Source of the DNA: Dictyobacter aurantiacus | GTDB lineage: Bacteria; Chloroflexota; Ktedonobacteria; Ktedonobacterales; Ktedonobacteraceae | NCBI RefSeq assembly: GCF_003967515.1 | Contig: NZ_BIFQ01000001.1 | Coordinates: forward strand, 3,658,001 to 3,722,000 | Reading direction: 5' to 3' | Length of the DNA: 64,000 bases | Part shown: positions 32,641 to 41,994 of the stretch, in pieces | Layout of the letters: the number at the start of each line of letters is the position of its first letter | How positions within the stretch are numbered: position 1 is the first letter of the stretch | The notes under the pieces: generated by a model | Databases searched by the model: none | What the model was told of the DNA's origin: nothing | What the model saw: the letters and a program-made list of their open reading frames with translations, nothing else | Position numbers and translations under genes: made by a program

Positions 32641-33765
32641 ATGCCGACTACTCTAGATGGTTTAGAGGACATCGTTGCAACCCATTCTCGTATTTGCGAC
32701 CTGGATGGCCAGCTGGGAAAATTGAGCTACTATGGCGTAGATATTCATGACCTGGCGAAATTTTCTTCTTTTGAAGAGACTGCGTACCTGCTGTGGAATG
32801 GCGTATTGCCGACACAGACGCAGCTGGAAGATCTGCGTGCGCGTCTGTGCGCGCAGCGTGCCCTGCCCGCTCAAGTTCTTGAGCTGATGCATCTGCTCCC
32901 TAAAACGACAACCCCGATGGATGTGTTGCGCACGGCAGTTTCGACGCTGTCGGCTTTTGATGGTCATCTGGATGATACATCAGCCGAGGCCAATCATCGC
33001 CGCGCCGAGCGTCTGACGGCGGTGATGCCGACGATTGTGACCAGCTGGGAGCACATTCGCCATGGACGTGAGCCGATCGCGCCGCTGTCGGAACATGACC
33101 ATGCCACCAACTTTTTGTATATGCTGACCGGCCAGGTGCCGGATGAGTATACCGCGCATGTGCTGAATGTGGCCCTGGTGCTGCATGCCGACCATGAGCT
33201 GAACGCCTCGACCTTCGCGGCCCGCGTTACGGCCGCTACGCTGGCCGATATGTATGCCGCCATCGCCTCTGCCGTGGGTACCCTGTCGGGCCCCCTGCAT
33301 GGAGGCGCGAATGAGCAGGTTATCCGTATGCTGTTGCGCATCGGTGAAGTCGCGAACGCCGAAGCGTACATCGAGGGAGCCCTGAGTCGTAAAGAGCGCA
33401 TCATGGGCTTCGGACATCGCGTCTATCGCACCGAGGATCCGCGCGCCGGCTTTCTGCGCGGCATGTCCAAAGAACTGGGACAGCGTAGCGGTGAGAACAA
33501 GTGGTTTGAGATGTCGCAGATCGTTGAGCGCGTCGTCAAGGAACGCAAAGGGCTCTACGTGAACGTTGACTTCTACTCCGCCTCCGTGTACTACACAATG
33601 GGGATTCCGATCGACCTGGATACGCCGATCTTTGCCTGCAGCCGCGTGGCTGGCTGGACCGCCCACGTGCTGGAGCAGTACGCCCATAACCGTCTGATTC
33701 GCCCGCGCGCCGAATACGAGGGCCCCAAAAACGTCCCTTACACGCCCATTGACGAGCGGAACTGA
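32641..33765 (+). CDS. Citrate synthase (short, Gram-positive-type)
   Basis: 374 aa. Catalytic motifs are 'GPLHGGANE' (oxaloacetate/acetyl-CoA His), 'GFGHRVYRTEDPRA' (His) and 'VNVDFYSASV' (catalytic Asp), plus 'LHADHELNAS'. The length and the absence of an N-terminal NADH-binding extension fit the dimeric type-I class. It condenses acetyl-CoA with oxaloacetate; methylcitrate synthases share these motifs, so activity on propionyl-CoA is possible. GGAGG lies upstream of the ATG. Stand-alone gene. Confidence 0.93.
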   Translation: MPTTLDGLEDIVATHSRICDLDGQLGKLSYYGVDIHDLAKFSSFEETAYLLWNGVLPTQTQLEDLRARLCAQRALPAQVLELMHLLPKTTTPMDVLRTAVSTLSAFDGHLDDTSAEANHRRAERLTAVMPTIVTSWEHIRHGREPIAPLSEHDHATNFLYMLTGQVPDEYTAHVLNVALVLHADHELNASTFAARVTAATLADMYAAIASAVGTLSGPLHGGANEQVIRMLLRIGEVANAEAYIEGALSRKERIMGFGHRVYRTEDPRAGFLRGMSKELGQRSGENKWFEMSQIVERVVKERKGLYVNVDFYSASVYYTMGIPIDLDTPIFACSRVAGWTAHVLEQYAHNRLIRPRAEYEGPKNVPYTPIDERN

Positions 33766-33815
33766 TACACACACTCTCTCTCGTACTTCCCTCCCACTAG
33801 CAGGAAGTGCGGCGC

Positions 33816-35735
33816 CTACGCTAACAGGCGCTGCACTTCCTGTTTTAGTTCCTCATAGTTTTGATAGCGCTGCGTCATATCCTCGCTGAGCGCCTTGCTC
33901 AAGACGCGTTCCAGGGCCGGTGAGACCGCTGGATTGAGCAGGCGAACCGGGGGATAGGCGGGATAGTGCGGAGGGGCGACGTTGGTCAGGGCGTGGTGCA
34001 TGCTGGCCGCGAGGGCGTAGATGCAGGTGCGCTGATCATATACTTTGTCCTGAATCGGGAGGTAGGGCGAGACGGCCAGCTTGCGCGTGGTGCGCCTTCC
34101 CTGCCCGCGTCCGCTGCGCTGTGGTTCCTGAGGTGGTGGCGGTGGCGCGATCTGGAAGCCGGTTAAGAAGACGCGGCCACGCTGAGCCTCGATCAGGATC
34201 GTCTCGGGCGAGATGTCGTAGGTGCGCAGCGGCGGACGCTGTTTCTCCAGGGCCATCAGGATGTTAAGCAGGCTATTGATATAGGCGAGCACCTCGCGCT
34301 CGGACAGAGGATGCAGGAGTTTGGTGAGGCGCTCACCCAGGCTCTCACTATCGATATAGTTAAAGACCGCGTAGTAGTATTTCCCCTCGGCGAAGCGGCC
34401 GAGCATATGGGGGAGCAAGGGATGGTTGAGCCGGGCCAGTGGATCGGTGGCCTGGTCGTAGTAGGCCACATCGCGGGCGCGCTGTGATAGTGGCTCATCG
34501 GTACACTCCCAGCGCTTCAGCACGACGTGCTGCCCCGTCTGGGCCTCCCTGGCTACCGCCGTCATAATCCCGGACTCCTCGGTCTGCTTCAGGATACGCT
34601 GAATGGTGTAGCGTCCCTGGCGTACAGTGATGCCGATCAATGGGTTGCCCCGCAGTTGTGCGGGTGGCAGCGTGAGGCGGCCGCAGCTGGAGCAGCAGCG
34701 CTGTCCGAAGCGGACCTGCGCGTCGCAGTACTGGCAGTAGCGGTTGTCGTATTCGGCGCCGCAGAACGTACAGCGGCGCGCGCCGGTGCGATTCTGCTGG
34801 CCGCAGAGCTGGCAGACGTAGCGCTGTTTGGCCGTGTTGACGGCCTGAATATAGTCTTCGGCGAACTCACTAATGCTGGCGTAGCGCTGGCGATAGTCTT
34901 TGGACAGGGCGCGCAGCAGGACGGCCGAGACCTCGACGGGGATGCGCGGATTCCATTTCTGTGGTGAGGGTGGAGGCTCCTTCATGTGGGCGTTCCAGAT
35001 ATCCTCCAACTGTCGATAGACGAACGGGGGACGCCCACTCAGGAACTCGTAGCAGCAGACGGCCAGGGCATATTGATCCGAGTGGCGCCTGGGCGCCCCC
35101 TGCCACTGCTCCGGTGGCATGTAGGCGGCGGTTCCGGTGATCTCGCCCAGTGAGGCATGGGTCTGCATCCCCAGATAGTAGGCGGTGCCAAAATCGGCCA
35201 GCAGGATCTGCCCGTTGCGTCCGATCAAGAGGTTGCCGGGCTTTACATCCTGGTGTACCAGGCCATTCTCATGTACATAGCGCAGCGCATCGGCGGTCTG
35301 CTGGATATAGGGGACCAGTTCTTCCGCGTAGGTCTGGCGACGACTGCCATCGGGGCGGCGGAACAGGTCGTTGATCATGTGGGGCGCGTATTCCATTACA
35401 AAATATGGCTGTTGACTGCCGCTAATCTGCCCGAAGTTATAGATGGGCAGGATATTCGGGTGCTGCATGTTGGCGATGCGGCGCGCTTCCTGAAAGAAGC
35501 TCGCCTGCGCTTTAGCGTTAAACTGGTCCCTGCGCAACACCTTGAGAGCCAGGATGCGGCTGAGCGGATTCGGCTCGCGCACTTTGTATACATACCCGTA
35601 GCTGCCTGCGCCAATAAAGTCCATTACTTCGTAGATCCCAATCTGCGCTCCCTGGACCAGGAAGTCACAATATTGGCAGCAGACGGTGCCGGCGGGATTA
35701 TCATGTTTTCCATGTGGATTGAGACAGCGGGCCAA
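33816..35735 (-). CDS. Ser/Thr protein kinase - zinc ribbon - pseudokinase
   Basis: 639 aa. An N-terminal zinc-knuckle-like segment (C4, C19/C20, C23) precedes an active kinase domain (about 34-298): glycine loop 'GAGSYGYVYK', K65, 'HQDVKPGN' (D163) and 'DFG' (D181). Zinc ribbons follow at 308-351 (CQLC, CTFC, CQYC, CSSC). A second kinase-like domain (about 375-639) keeps a Lys ('VVLKRWE') and 'YDISPETIL' but lacks the Lys and Asn of the catalytic loop and the DFG Asp ('LTGFQ'), so it is a predicted pseudokinase. No TM. Substrate unknown. Confidence 0.9.
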   Translation of the reverse strand: MARCLNPHGKHDNPAGTVCCQYCDFLVQGAQIGIYEVMDFIGAGSYGYVYKVREPNPLSRILALKVLRRDQFNAKAQASFFQEARRIANMQHPNILPIYNFGQISGSQQPYFVMEYAPHMINDLFRRPDGSRRQTYAEELVPYIQQTADALRYVHENGLVHQDVKPGNLLIGRNGQILLADFGTAYYLGMQTHASLGEITGTAAYMPPEQWQGAPRRHSDQYALAVCCYEFLSGRPPFVYRQLEDIWNAHMKEPPPSPQKWNPRIPVEVSAVLLRALSKDYRQRYASISEFAEDYIQAVNTAKQRYVCQLCGQQNRTGARRCTFCGAEYDNRYCQYCDAQVRFGQRCCSSCGRLTLPPAQLRGNPLIGITVRQGRYTIQRILKQTEESGIMTAVAREAQTGQHVVLKRWECTDEPLSQRARDVAYYDQATDPLARLNHPLLPHMLGRFAEGKYYYAVFNYIDSESLGERLTKLLHPLSEREVLAYINSLLNILMALEKQRPPLRTYDISPETILIEAQRGRVFLTGFQIAPPPPPQEPQRSGRGQGRRTTRKLAVSPYLPIQDKVYDQRTCIYALAASMHHALTNVAPPHYPAYPPVRLLNPAVSPALERVLSKALSEDMTQRYQNYEELKQEVQRLLA

Positions 35736-35949
35736 GTTGTTGTCCTACCCCTTCTGCTTAAAAATGAGAGCTGCATGAGAATGGTGTGAATGCCACCTCC
35801 ACAGGTATCTACGTCTCTGCGAGGTTCTGGTTACGCTTTCATCTGGATCGCTTTTCCCATGAGCTGAAATGGCGCGTTTCGCGCTTGCCCGGCGTATCAC
35901 AAAGAGAGTAATGCTATTTTTATTATCGCCACAGAAAAGGGGTACGCAA

Positions 35950-36651
35950 ATGATTGAGCAAAACGATGAGAACTATCGCGCTAACGCCAATCCACAGGGA
36001 CAACTGGTGCGGATCGGGGCTGAGGCCGTCGATCTGAACGGCATCCTGCATATTCCGCAGGATGCACGCGGCCTGATCATCCTGGCCCACGGCATCGAGG
36101 ATAGCGAGAAGAATCCCCATCAGAACGTGATCGCGCTGGCCTCAGCCTTCCAACAGCACGGACTGGCCACGCTGCTGGTCGATCTGTTCTCCAGCAATGA
36201 ACTGGCCCTGGATGCGCGCACGGCTTTCTTCCGGGAGAACATCGATATCATGCAGCAGCGCATGGTCGGGGCAGCCGAATGGTTTTTAGAGAATCCATCG
36301 ACTAATACTCTCTCGATTGGTTACTTTGGCATGAACGAGGTCGGGGCGGCGGCTATCGCGGCAGCCACCTCGCGTCCCGATATCGCAACGGCTGTGGTGG
36401 CGGTGGGCGACACAGGCGGCCTTGGAGATGAATACGCGCCACGCGTGCTGGCTCCCACCCTGCTGCTGGCGGCCGAAGGAGATAAGGACGCGGTCGAGCA
36501 CCACCGGCACCTGCTGAATCTGCTGACGGGCGAGAAGAGGCTGGAGATCGTCCCCGGCGAGAACTCCCTGTTTGAGAACCAGCGTGGCTTCGATGAGGTG
36601 GCGCGCCTGGTCGGTGGCTGGTTCGCCCAATGGCTGGTCCCCATCGTGTAG
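35950..36651 (+). CDS. Dienelactone-hydrolase-like alpha/beta fold protein, probably inactive
   Basis: 233 aa from ATG 35950 (AAAGGGG upstream); an earlier start at 35869 lacks support. 'GLIILAHGIEDSEKNPHQN' matches the family's oxyanion/early strand region, and 'LLLAAEGDKDAV' keeps the acidic residue. The nucleophile elbow, normally 'GYFGAST', is 'GYFGMNEVG' (N129 where Ser is expected), and the catalytic His motif, usually GxxHLFEEPG, is 'GENSLFENQ' (S206). Two of three catalytic residues are therefore missing. It may bind a ligand or act as a scaffold. Confidence 0.82.
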   Translation: MIEQNDENYRANANPQGQLVRIGAEAVDLNGILHIPQDARGLIILAHGIEDSEKNPHQNVIALASAFQQHGLATLLVDLFSSNELALDARTAFFRENIDIMQQRMVGAAEWFLENPSTNTLSIGYFGMNEVGAAAIAAATSRPDIATAVVAVGDTGGLGDEYAPRVLAPTLLLAAEGDKDAVEHHRHLLNLLTGEKRLEIVPGENSLFENQRGFDEVARLVGGWFAQWLVPIV

Positions 36652-36664
36652 GAGGGGCGTTCTC

Positions 36665-36769
36665 GCGGGTAGAACATATGGCGAAGGTGATCGTGCGCCG
36701 AGAGGAAATCGGACGCGAGGTCCGAACATATGGCGAAGGCTGGCTTCTCCTTGCGGGGAAGCCAGCCTT
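36665..36769. repeat. Two 52-bp family 2 units and a terminator hairpin
   Basis: GAACATATGG recurs at 36672 and 36724, exactly 52 bp apart, with the TCGGAC-GCGAG-GTCCGA hairpin before the second. Directly after is AAGGCTGGCTTCTCC-ttgc-GGGGAAGCCAGCCTT (36736-36769; one mismatch), a hairpin followed by T residues, which probably terminates the upstream plus-strand gene. Confidence 0.8.
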
Positions 36770-36800
36770 TCTGTACGATACGATGCACCAGCGATGGGCG

Positions 36801-37754
36801 TTAGGGATTTTTTTCCAGGAATTTGTTGATCTGCTCCTGTTCGAGGTCGGTCAGGCGGAACTCGGCGGCCATGATCATCTCTTCGACCTGCTCGACGTTG
36901 CGTACACCGACGATGGCGGCGGTGACGGCTGGATTCTGTAGCGTCCAGGCGACCGCGACGACTCCGGCGGTGACGTTGTGCGGGAAGGCGATATCATTGA
37001 GGATGTTGGCTAGCTCCAGGTTGCGCGAGAGGCGTGGCTCCTGGAACTCGCTGTCGCGCTGACGCCAGTCGTCCTGCGGCATGTTCTGGATGCGCTCTTT
37101 GCTCATGCGACCGCTCAGCAGGCCGGAGGCCATCGGCGAGTAAACGATGACACCGATGTTGTTCTGCTCGCAGTACGGCAGGATCTCTTTCTCGACGTCG
37201 GGATGGACCAGCGAGTACGGTGGCTGCAGCGTCTCTACGGGGGCGATCTTTTCGGCGCGCTTCATCTGCTCAACATTAAAGTTTGAGACACCAATGTGGC
37301 GTACCTTGCCCTCTTTTTTCAGTTGTGCCAGCGCGCTCCAGCCCTCTTCGATATCGGGATCGGGATTGGGCCAGTGGATCTGGTAGAGGTCGATGGCGTC
37401 GATGCCCAGGCGCTTCAGGCTAGCCTCGCACTCGCGTTTGATGGAATTGGCGTCGAGGCTATTGCTGACCTTGCGGCTGTCGTCCCAGACGAGCGAGCAC
37501 TTAGTGAAGATATAGGGCTTCTCACGACCCTTGATTGCCTTGCCAACGATCTCTTCCGAGTGGCCAAGACCATAGACGGCGGCGGTATCGATCCAGTTGA
37601 TGCCAAGCTCCAGGCCGCGTTTAATGGTCGCGATCGACTGCGTATCATCCTGGCTGCCCCAGGCGAATTCCCAGTTGCCACCGCCGATAGCCCAGGCCCC
37701 AATACCGATGGGGGTAATTTGCATGTCTGTTTTGCCGAATTGGCGTGTATGCAT
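36801..37754 (-). CDS. Aldo/keto reductase
   Basis: 317 aa TIM-barrel NAD(P)H oxidoreductase. The catalytic tetrad is D56 ('NWIDTAAVYG'), Y61, K85 ('IFTKCSLVW') and His in 'DLYQIHWPNPD'. 'GKVRHIGVSNF' and 'VAVAWTLQNPAVTAAIVGVR' (cofactor site) are conserved. It resembles the general-stress AKR group (YhdN/GSP69-like). Substrate unknown. AAAGGA lies upstream of ATG 37754. Monocistronic, its 3' end facing the hydrolase-like gene. Confidence 0.92.
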   Translation of the reverse strand: MHTRQFGKTDMQITPIGIGAWAIGGGNWEFAWGSQDDTQSIATIKRGLELGINWIDTAAVYGLGHSEEIVGKAIKGREKPYIFTKCSLVWDDSRKVSNSLDANSIKRECEASLKRLGIDAIDLYQIHWPNPDPDIEEGWSALAQLKKEGKVRHIGVSNFNVEQMKRAEKIAPVETLQPPYSLVHPDVEKEILPYCEQNNIGVIVYSPMASGLLSGRMSKERIQNMPQDDWRQRDSEFQEPRLSRNLELANILNDIAFPHNVTAGVVAVAWTLQNPAVTAAIVGVRNVEQVEEMIMAAEFRLTDLEQEQINKFLEKNP

Positions 37755-37861
37755 ACTACATCCTTTCGTCTCTATCTACATGGTTGTTATTTGTCCGTTT
37801 CTCCTTGTTATACGTACCAATTTGCCTTCACGTGACAGCGGAAACGGCGTTTTGCCGCACG

Positions 37862-37901
37862 ATGGCTCTTCAATTATAATAATGGCTCTTCAATTGTAGT
37901 A
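37862..37901. repeat. Short direct repeat upstream of the aldo/keto reductase
   Basis: ATGGCTCTTCAATTATAAT and ATGGCTCTTCAATTGTAGT lie in direct tandem, 20 bp apart, about 110 bp upstream of the reductase start. Such paired sites can bind a regulator; no regulator is identified. Confidence 0.45.
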
Positions 37902-38018
37902 TAAGATCCCCGCCTGATGCCCCATCTTCTCGTGATACAATGGACTCAACTGTGCCGTTTTCCAGTTGTTAAGAAAGTGTTTTGCTTTCATGATCATTAC
38001 TGGCGGCATGCCTTATCT

Positions 38019-38134
38019 TTCGCACCTCTGGTGCTCACGAATCAGTTTATATGGTGGTGCATGGGTCGCGCATCCGCGCGACCCATGCACCACCATATAA
38101 ACTAGCGCGTCCGCGCAGCGGACGCGTTCGGAGG
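38019..38134 (+). repeat. Family 1 multi-hairpin repeat, copy E
   Basis: Small hairpin GCACC-TCT-GGTGC (about 38022-38034), long hairpin with 28-bp perfect arms 38044-38071/38076-38103 and loop ATCC, then GCGTCCGC-GCA-GCGGACGC (about 38107-38125). It ends at the GGAGG ribosome site of the aminotransferase gene starting at 38141, the tightest element-to-start spacing in the window. Confidence 0.9.
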
Positions 38135-38140
38135 TTTTCT

Positions 38141-39376
38141 ATGCTCAATATTGATGCTGTGCGTACGCATTTTCCCTCACTCGCTTCAGGGGCGACCTTT
38201 TTTGATAATCCTGGTGGCACCCAGGTGGCGCAAGAGGTGATCGAGCGTATGCAGCGCTATTTTCTGCATTCCAACGCCAACCATGGTGGCGCGTTCCGTA
38301 CCAGCCAGGCTTCGGATGCCGTGGTGTGGGAGGCGCGCGAGGCGGTGGCCGCCTTCCTGAACGCGGCCCGCCCGGAAGAGATTATCTTTGGTCAGAACAT
38401 GACGAGCCTGACGCTGCACATCAGCCGCAGCATCGCGCGCCTGCTGGAGCCCGGCGATGAACTGGTAGTGACGCGGCTGGACCATGATGCCAATATCGCA
38501 CCCTGGCTCTTGATCGCCGAGGATCGCGGCTGCCAGGTGCGCTGGGTCGATTTCCATCCCGAGGATTGCACACTGGACATGCAGGCGTTGGAGGAGGCGA
38601 TCTCGCCGCGCACCAAGCTGGTAGCGATCGGCTACGCCTCGAATGCCGTGGGTACGATCAATGACGTCCACAGGGCAGCGCAACTGGCCCATAGCGTGGG
38701 CGCGCTCTGCTTTGTGGATGCTGTGCAGTACGCGCCGCACAAGAGCATCGATGTACAGGCGCTGAACTGCGATCTGCTAGCCTGTTCCGCCTACAAGTTC
38801 TTTGGCCCCCATACCGGCATCCTGTATGGCAAGTATGATCTGCTGGAACGCCTGACGGCCTACAAGGTGCGCCCGGCTGGCAACCATACTCCCGACAAGT
38901 TTGAGACCGGTACACAGAGCTATGAATCGATCGCAGGCGTGCTGGGTGCCATGGAGTACTTTGCCTGGCTGGGAAAGACCTATGGTACCACAGAGGGAGC
39001 TCAGAACGAATCGCGCCAGCAGACGCTGAGAGCGGGAATGGGGGTCCTGGAGGAGTATGAGCACTCATTGAGCCTGTCCCTGCTGCAAGGGCTGCAAAGC
39101 GTGCCAGGATTGCGCGTATGGGGTATTACTGATGCTGATCGCATGGCCGAGCGTGTTCCCACCTTCTCCTTTACGCTACCCGGCTGGAAACCCGACGCCG
39201 TCGCCGAACGGCTGGCCCGCGAAGAGATCTATGTCTGGAGCGGCAACTTCTATGCCCTCGCCGCCCTCGAACGCCTGGGACTGGAAGAGCAGGGCGGCAT
39301 CGTGCGCGTCGGCCTCGCCCACTACAATACCCACGCCGAAATCGAGCGCCTGATCAACATCCTGCACAATCTATAA
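38141..39376 (+). CDS. Class V aminotransferase / cysteine desulfurase-like protein
   Basis: 411 aa PLP enzyme (TIGR01976-like). 'FFDNPGGTQVAQEVIERMQR' opens the fold; 'VTRLDHDANIAPW', 'CFVDAVQYAPHKSIDV' (Asp contacting PLP) and 'CSAYKFFGPHTGILYG' (Schiff-base Lys in SAYK) mark the active site. The family is related to SufS and kynureninase, but an obvious catalytic Cys loop for desulfuration is not evident, so activity is uncertain. GGAGG precedes ATG 38141 and directly abuts family 1 repeat copy E. Confidence 0.88.
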   Translation: MLNIDAVRTHFPSLASGATFFDNPGGTQVAQEVIERMQRYFLHSNANHGGAFRTSQASDAVVWEAREAVAAFLNAARPEEIIFGQNMTSLTLHISRSIARLLEPGDELVVTRLDHDANIAPWLLIAEDRGCQVRWVDFHPEDCTLDMQALEEAISPRTKLVAIGYASNAVGTINDVHRAAQLAHSVGALCFVDAVQYAPHKSIDVQALNCDLLACSAYKFFGPHTGILYGKYDLLERLTAYKVRPAGNHTPDKFETGTQSYESIAGVLGAMEYFAWLGKTYGTTEGAQNESRQQTLRAGMGVLEEYEHSLSLSLLQGLQSVPGLRVWGITDADRMAERVPTFSFTLPGWKPDAVAERLAREEIYVWSGNFYALAALERLGLEEQGGIVRVGLAHYNTHAEIERLINILHNL

Positions 39377-39442
39377 AGCATACATTATGTAAGAGGATGG
39401 GGCAAGGGAAATCGGCCGATTTCTCCTCTCTCCACGTAAGCG

Positions 39443-39526
39443 TTTAAAGAAACACGTAAATGTTTCTTTAAAGATGAAATAAAAAAAGGGGAAGGGGACG
39501 GCTCACCCAGTGCCGTCCCCTTCCCC
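39443..39526 (+). terminator. Two hairpins after the aminotransferase gene
   Basis: TTTAAAGAAACA-cgtaaa-TGTTTCTTTAAA (39443-39472, 12-bp arms) is followed by a seven-A run and GGGGAAGGGGACGG...CCGTCCCCTTCCCC (39488-39526, 14-bp arms). On the minus strand the second hairpin is followed by a T-run, so it can terminate the convergent beta-solenoid operon. Confidence 0.75.
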
Positions 39527-39585
39527 CATGCGATCGAACGAGAGAGGGGTGTATGCTATGTTCGATCGTTGCGGCCGATTTTTCG

Positions 39586-41577
39586 TTAATTCCCGAGGGC
39601 TTCGAGGAGCATGTCACCTTCTTCGGGGGTGATGCGGCCTTCGGCGATCATGCGCAGGATGGCTTCGCGTTCCTGCTCGACGTCGACGGGGGGTGTGGCC
39701 TCTCGGGCTGCTGCTGTCTCATTACTGACTGGCTGCGCCTCCTCCTGGGGTGCGACCGGGACCTCGGGTTGGGCGCGCTCGTCGAAGTTCTGCTGCTGGT
39801 TGGCCTCGGGCGTTGCCAGAGTCCCCCATGATGGCTGGCCCTGAACGGGTGGCACCGGTGGTATCGGTGGTGTCGGCGGCATTGGTGCCGATGGTGGCAT
39901 TGGCGGCCGCTGGGGCACGTTCATGTTTTTGAGGGCCTGCTCGACGGCCTCCAGGGCGCCCTGTACCCCTTCGGAGGCGGCGCGCTGGGCCTGCTCAACG
40001 ATGCGATTGATGCGCTCGGGGTCCATGCTCCACTGGCGCTCGTTGACGCGAAAGTTGAAGCGGGCGGCGCGTTCGTGATCACGCTGGGCTCGATCGTGAG
40101 CTCGATCACGGGCGCGTTGGGCCTGTCGCTCGGCCTTCTGGCGCTGCTTCTCAGCCTTGAAGATCATCTTCTGGTGCGACGCCTGGTTGGCGACCTCATT
40201 GGCGATATCAGCGCTGATCGAGGCGGTGGCGCTATTGACGCTGGCGCTGATCTCCGCGCCAAGGTCGCGACCGATGTTGCCCATCTCGCGGCCGAAGTCA
40301 GCCATGCCGCGGCTGAAGTCGTTCCACCAGGCTCCGCCCTCACTGCTACTGCTGCGTGGACCTTTCTCGCCGCGCAGGCGCAGGTCGCCGCCTACCACCA
40401 GTTCCAGGTGCGCGGCCCCATCCCCATAGACCAGGGTAGCGCGATTGCCGAGGGAGCTGGAGACGATGGAGCGACCGCTAATGTCGCCTCCGACCGTGCC
40501 CTGGATGGTCACGTTGGGTTCGGCGGGCAAGACAATGGTGGCATCACTGCCGACGCGCACGTAGGAGGTGCTGCCTGGCTCAAAGTCCGTCTGCAGGAAC
40601 AGGTCGGAGCCGACGTTGCCAGCATTGACGGGTCCATGCACATTTTTGAGTGTCGCGTCGGAGCCAACCGAGCCAGCGCGCACCTCGCCGCCAATATTGG
40701 TGAGCGTCACGTCGCTGCCGATATTGCCCAGCGTGACGTTGCCCGGTACGTTGCTGATGCGCGCGTCACTACCGGCGCTGCCCAGCGTTACCTGCACGAC
40801 ATCCTGGATAGTGAGGTCGCTACCGACGCGGCCAAGCGTAATCTCGGCCTGGGTACTCTGGCTGATCTTGCAGTCGCTGCCAACATTGCTGACGGTCAGA
40901 CTGGCTACCTCTTGCACGATCAGGTCGTTGCCAACATTGTTCAGGGTAACTGTGGATTCGCGTTTGCCCGTGATCTTAGCATCGTTGCCGACGTTCTCGC
41001 AGCGCAGGGTATTGATGTCTTCGGCGCTCAGGTCGTTGCCGACGCTACCGATGGTGGCCTCCTCGACCTCCTGTAGCCAGAGGTCACCGCCAACGGCCTG
41101 CAAGAAGGCGCTGGTGATCTCGCTCAGGGAGGCGTCGCCCTGCAGGCGCTCCTCGGAACGGATCTCTTCCACCTCCCTGGCGCCCACGTCTCCGTTAATG
41201 GTTGCCAGCGTCACGGCGCCACGGATATTTGACAGGCTAACGTCGCCGTCGATATGGCTGAGCGTCGCCTCGTCCTGAATCTCTTTCAGGCTGATGTCGT
41301 CGTGGATGTTTTGCGCGACCACCTGGCGCACCCTCTCGATGCTCACCCCACCGTGGGCCTCGGCCACCGTCACGACGCTCTCGAAGGGGACCGATACCGT
41401 CAGGTCCTCCTGGGCGTCTGACAGATTGAAGCCGTCCCCGGACTGATCGTAAACGGTGTAGTCGCCGTCGCTCTCGACCTCGATCGAGGACTGGTCCCAG
41501 CCACGTACATGTAGGAATTCATGGATATTCGAAAAATTGATATTGTTGATGCTGTCGGCCGAAAAAGTTTTCTTCAC
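39586..41577 (-). CDS. Large beta-solenoid protein with coiled-coil and SHOCT-like C-terminus
   Basis: 663 aa from GTG 41577 with AAGGAG upstream. Residues about 70-345 consist of some 14 repeats of about 20 residues, often with 'NVGSD' or 'NIGSD' turns, predicting a right-handed beta-solenoid like DUF4097 or bactofilin-type proteins. About 400-560 is Arg/Gln/Ala-rich and helical ('KAEKQRQKAERQAQRARDRA'), then a Pro-rich linker, then a C-terminal helix-turn 'AILRMIAEGRITPEEGDMLL' of the SHOCT-like kind shared with its operon partner. No signal peptide. Perhaps a cytoplasmic scaffold or filament. Confidence 0.82.
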   Translation of the reverse strand: MKKTFSADSINNINFSNIHEFLHVRGWDQSSIEVESDGDYTVYDQSGDGFNLSDAQEDLTVSVPFESVVTVAEAHGGVSIERVRQVVAQNIHDDISLKEIQDEATLSHIDGDVSLSNIRGAVTLATINGDVGAREVEEIRSEERLQGDASLSEITSAFLQAVGGDLWLQEVEEATIGSVGNDLSAEDINTLRCENVGNDAKITGKRESTVTLNNVGNDLIVQEVASLTVSNVGSDCKISQSTQAEITLGRVGSDLTIQDVVQVTLGSAGSDARISNVPGNVTLGNIGSDVTLTNIGGEVRAGSVGSDATLKNVHGPVNAGNVGSDLFLQTDFEPGSTSYVRVGSDATIVLPAEPNVTIQGTVGGDISGRSIVSSSLGNRATLVYGDGAAHLELVVGGDLRLRGEKGPRSSSSEGGAWWNDFSRGMADFGREMGNIGRDLGAEISASVNSATASISADIANEVANQASHQKMIFKAEKQRQKAERQAQRARDRAHDRAQRDHERAARFNFRVNERQWSMDPERINRIVEQAQRAASEGVQGALEAVEQALKNMNVPQRPPMPPSAPMPPTPPIPPVPPVQGQPSWGTLATPEANQQQNFDERAQPEVPVAPQEEAQPVSNETAAAREATPPVDVEQEREAILRMIAEGRITPEEGDMLLEALGN

Positions 41578-41609
41578 AGCTATTTCTCCTTCATTTCAGG
41601 GCGCGTCGC

Positions 41610-41990
41610 TTATTCAACAAAGACTTCGAGACGTTCCCCCTGCTCCAGATCCTGAATGTCGAGCAGGCGGCCGGTTGTGCCCTCTTCAATCGAGCGCAGG
41701 ACGTCCTCGATGGTGCGCGAGTCGAGTTGGGGGAGCAGGTAGCATCCCAGGCGCACGCTGGTTTTGAGCAGTTGGACCGGCATACTGGCGATGACATTTT
41801 TTCTTTCTCGTTGCTTATTCTGCTTGAGACTGGTGGCGCGGATGCGCAGCGTACGTTCACGCACGGGTTCAGGTGGACGGATGATCTCGGTCTCCAGCGT
41901 ATCAAAGAGCTGGGCCGCCTCGTTCGCGCTGATCCCTCCGGACTCCACCAGCGCCAGGATGCGGTTGCGCTCCTCTCTGGATAGCGCCAT
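41610..41990 (-). CDS. SHOCT-like domain protein
   Basis: 126 aa. The N-terminus 'REERNRILALVESGGISANE' then 'AAQLFDTLE' is a SHOCT-like helix pair, resembling the C-terminal end of the beta-solenoid protein downstream. The middle is basic ('RATSLKQNKQRERKNV') and the C-terminus is a compact alpha/beta unit ('TIEDVLRSIEEGTTGRLLD'). It starts 4 bp after the DUF2089 stop and ends 32 bp before the solenoid gene, so the three genes form one operon. Role unknown, perhaps oligomerisation. Confidence 0.8.
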   Translation of the reverse strand: MALSREERNRILALVESGGISANEAAQLFDTLETEIIRPPEPVRERTLRIRATSLKQNKQRERKNVIASMPVQLLKTSVRLGCYLLPQLDSRTIEDVLRSIEEGTTGRLLDIQDLEQGERLEVFVE

Positions 41991-41994
41991 AGTC

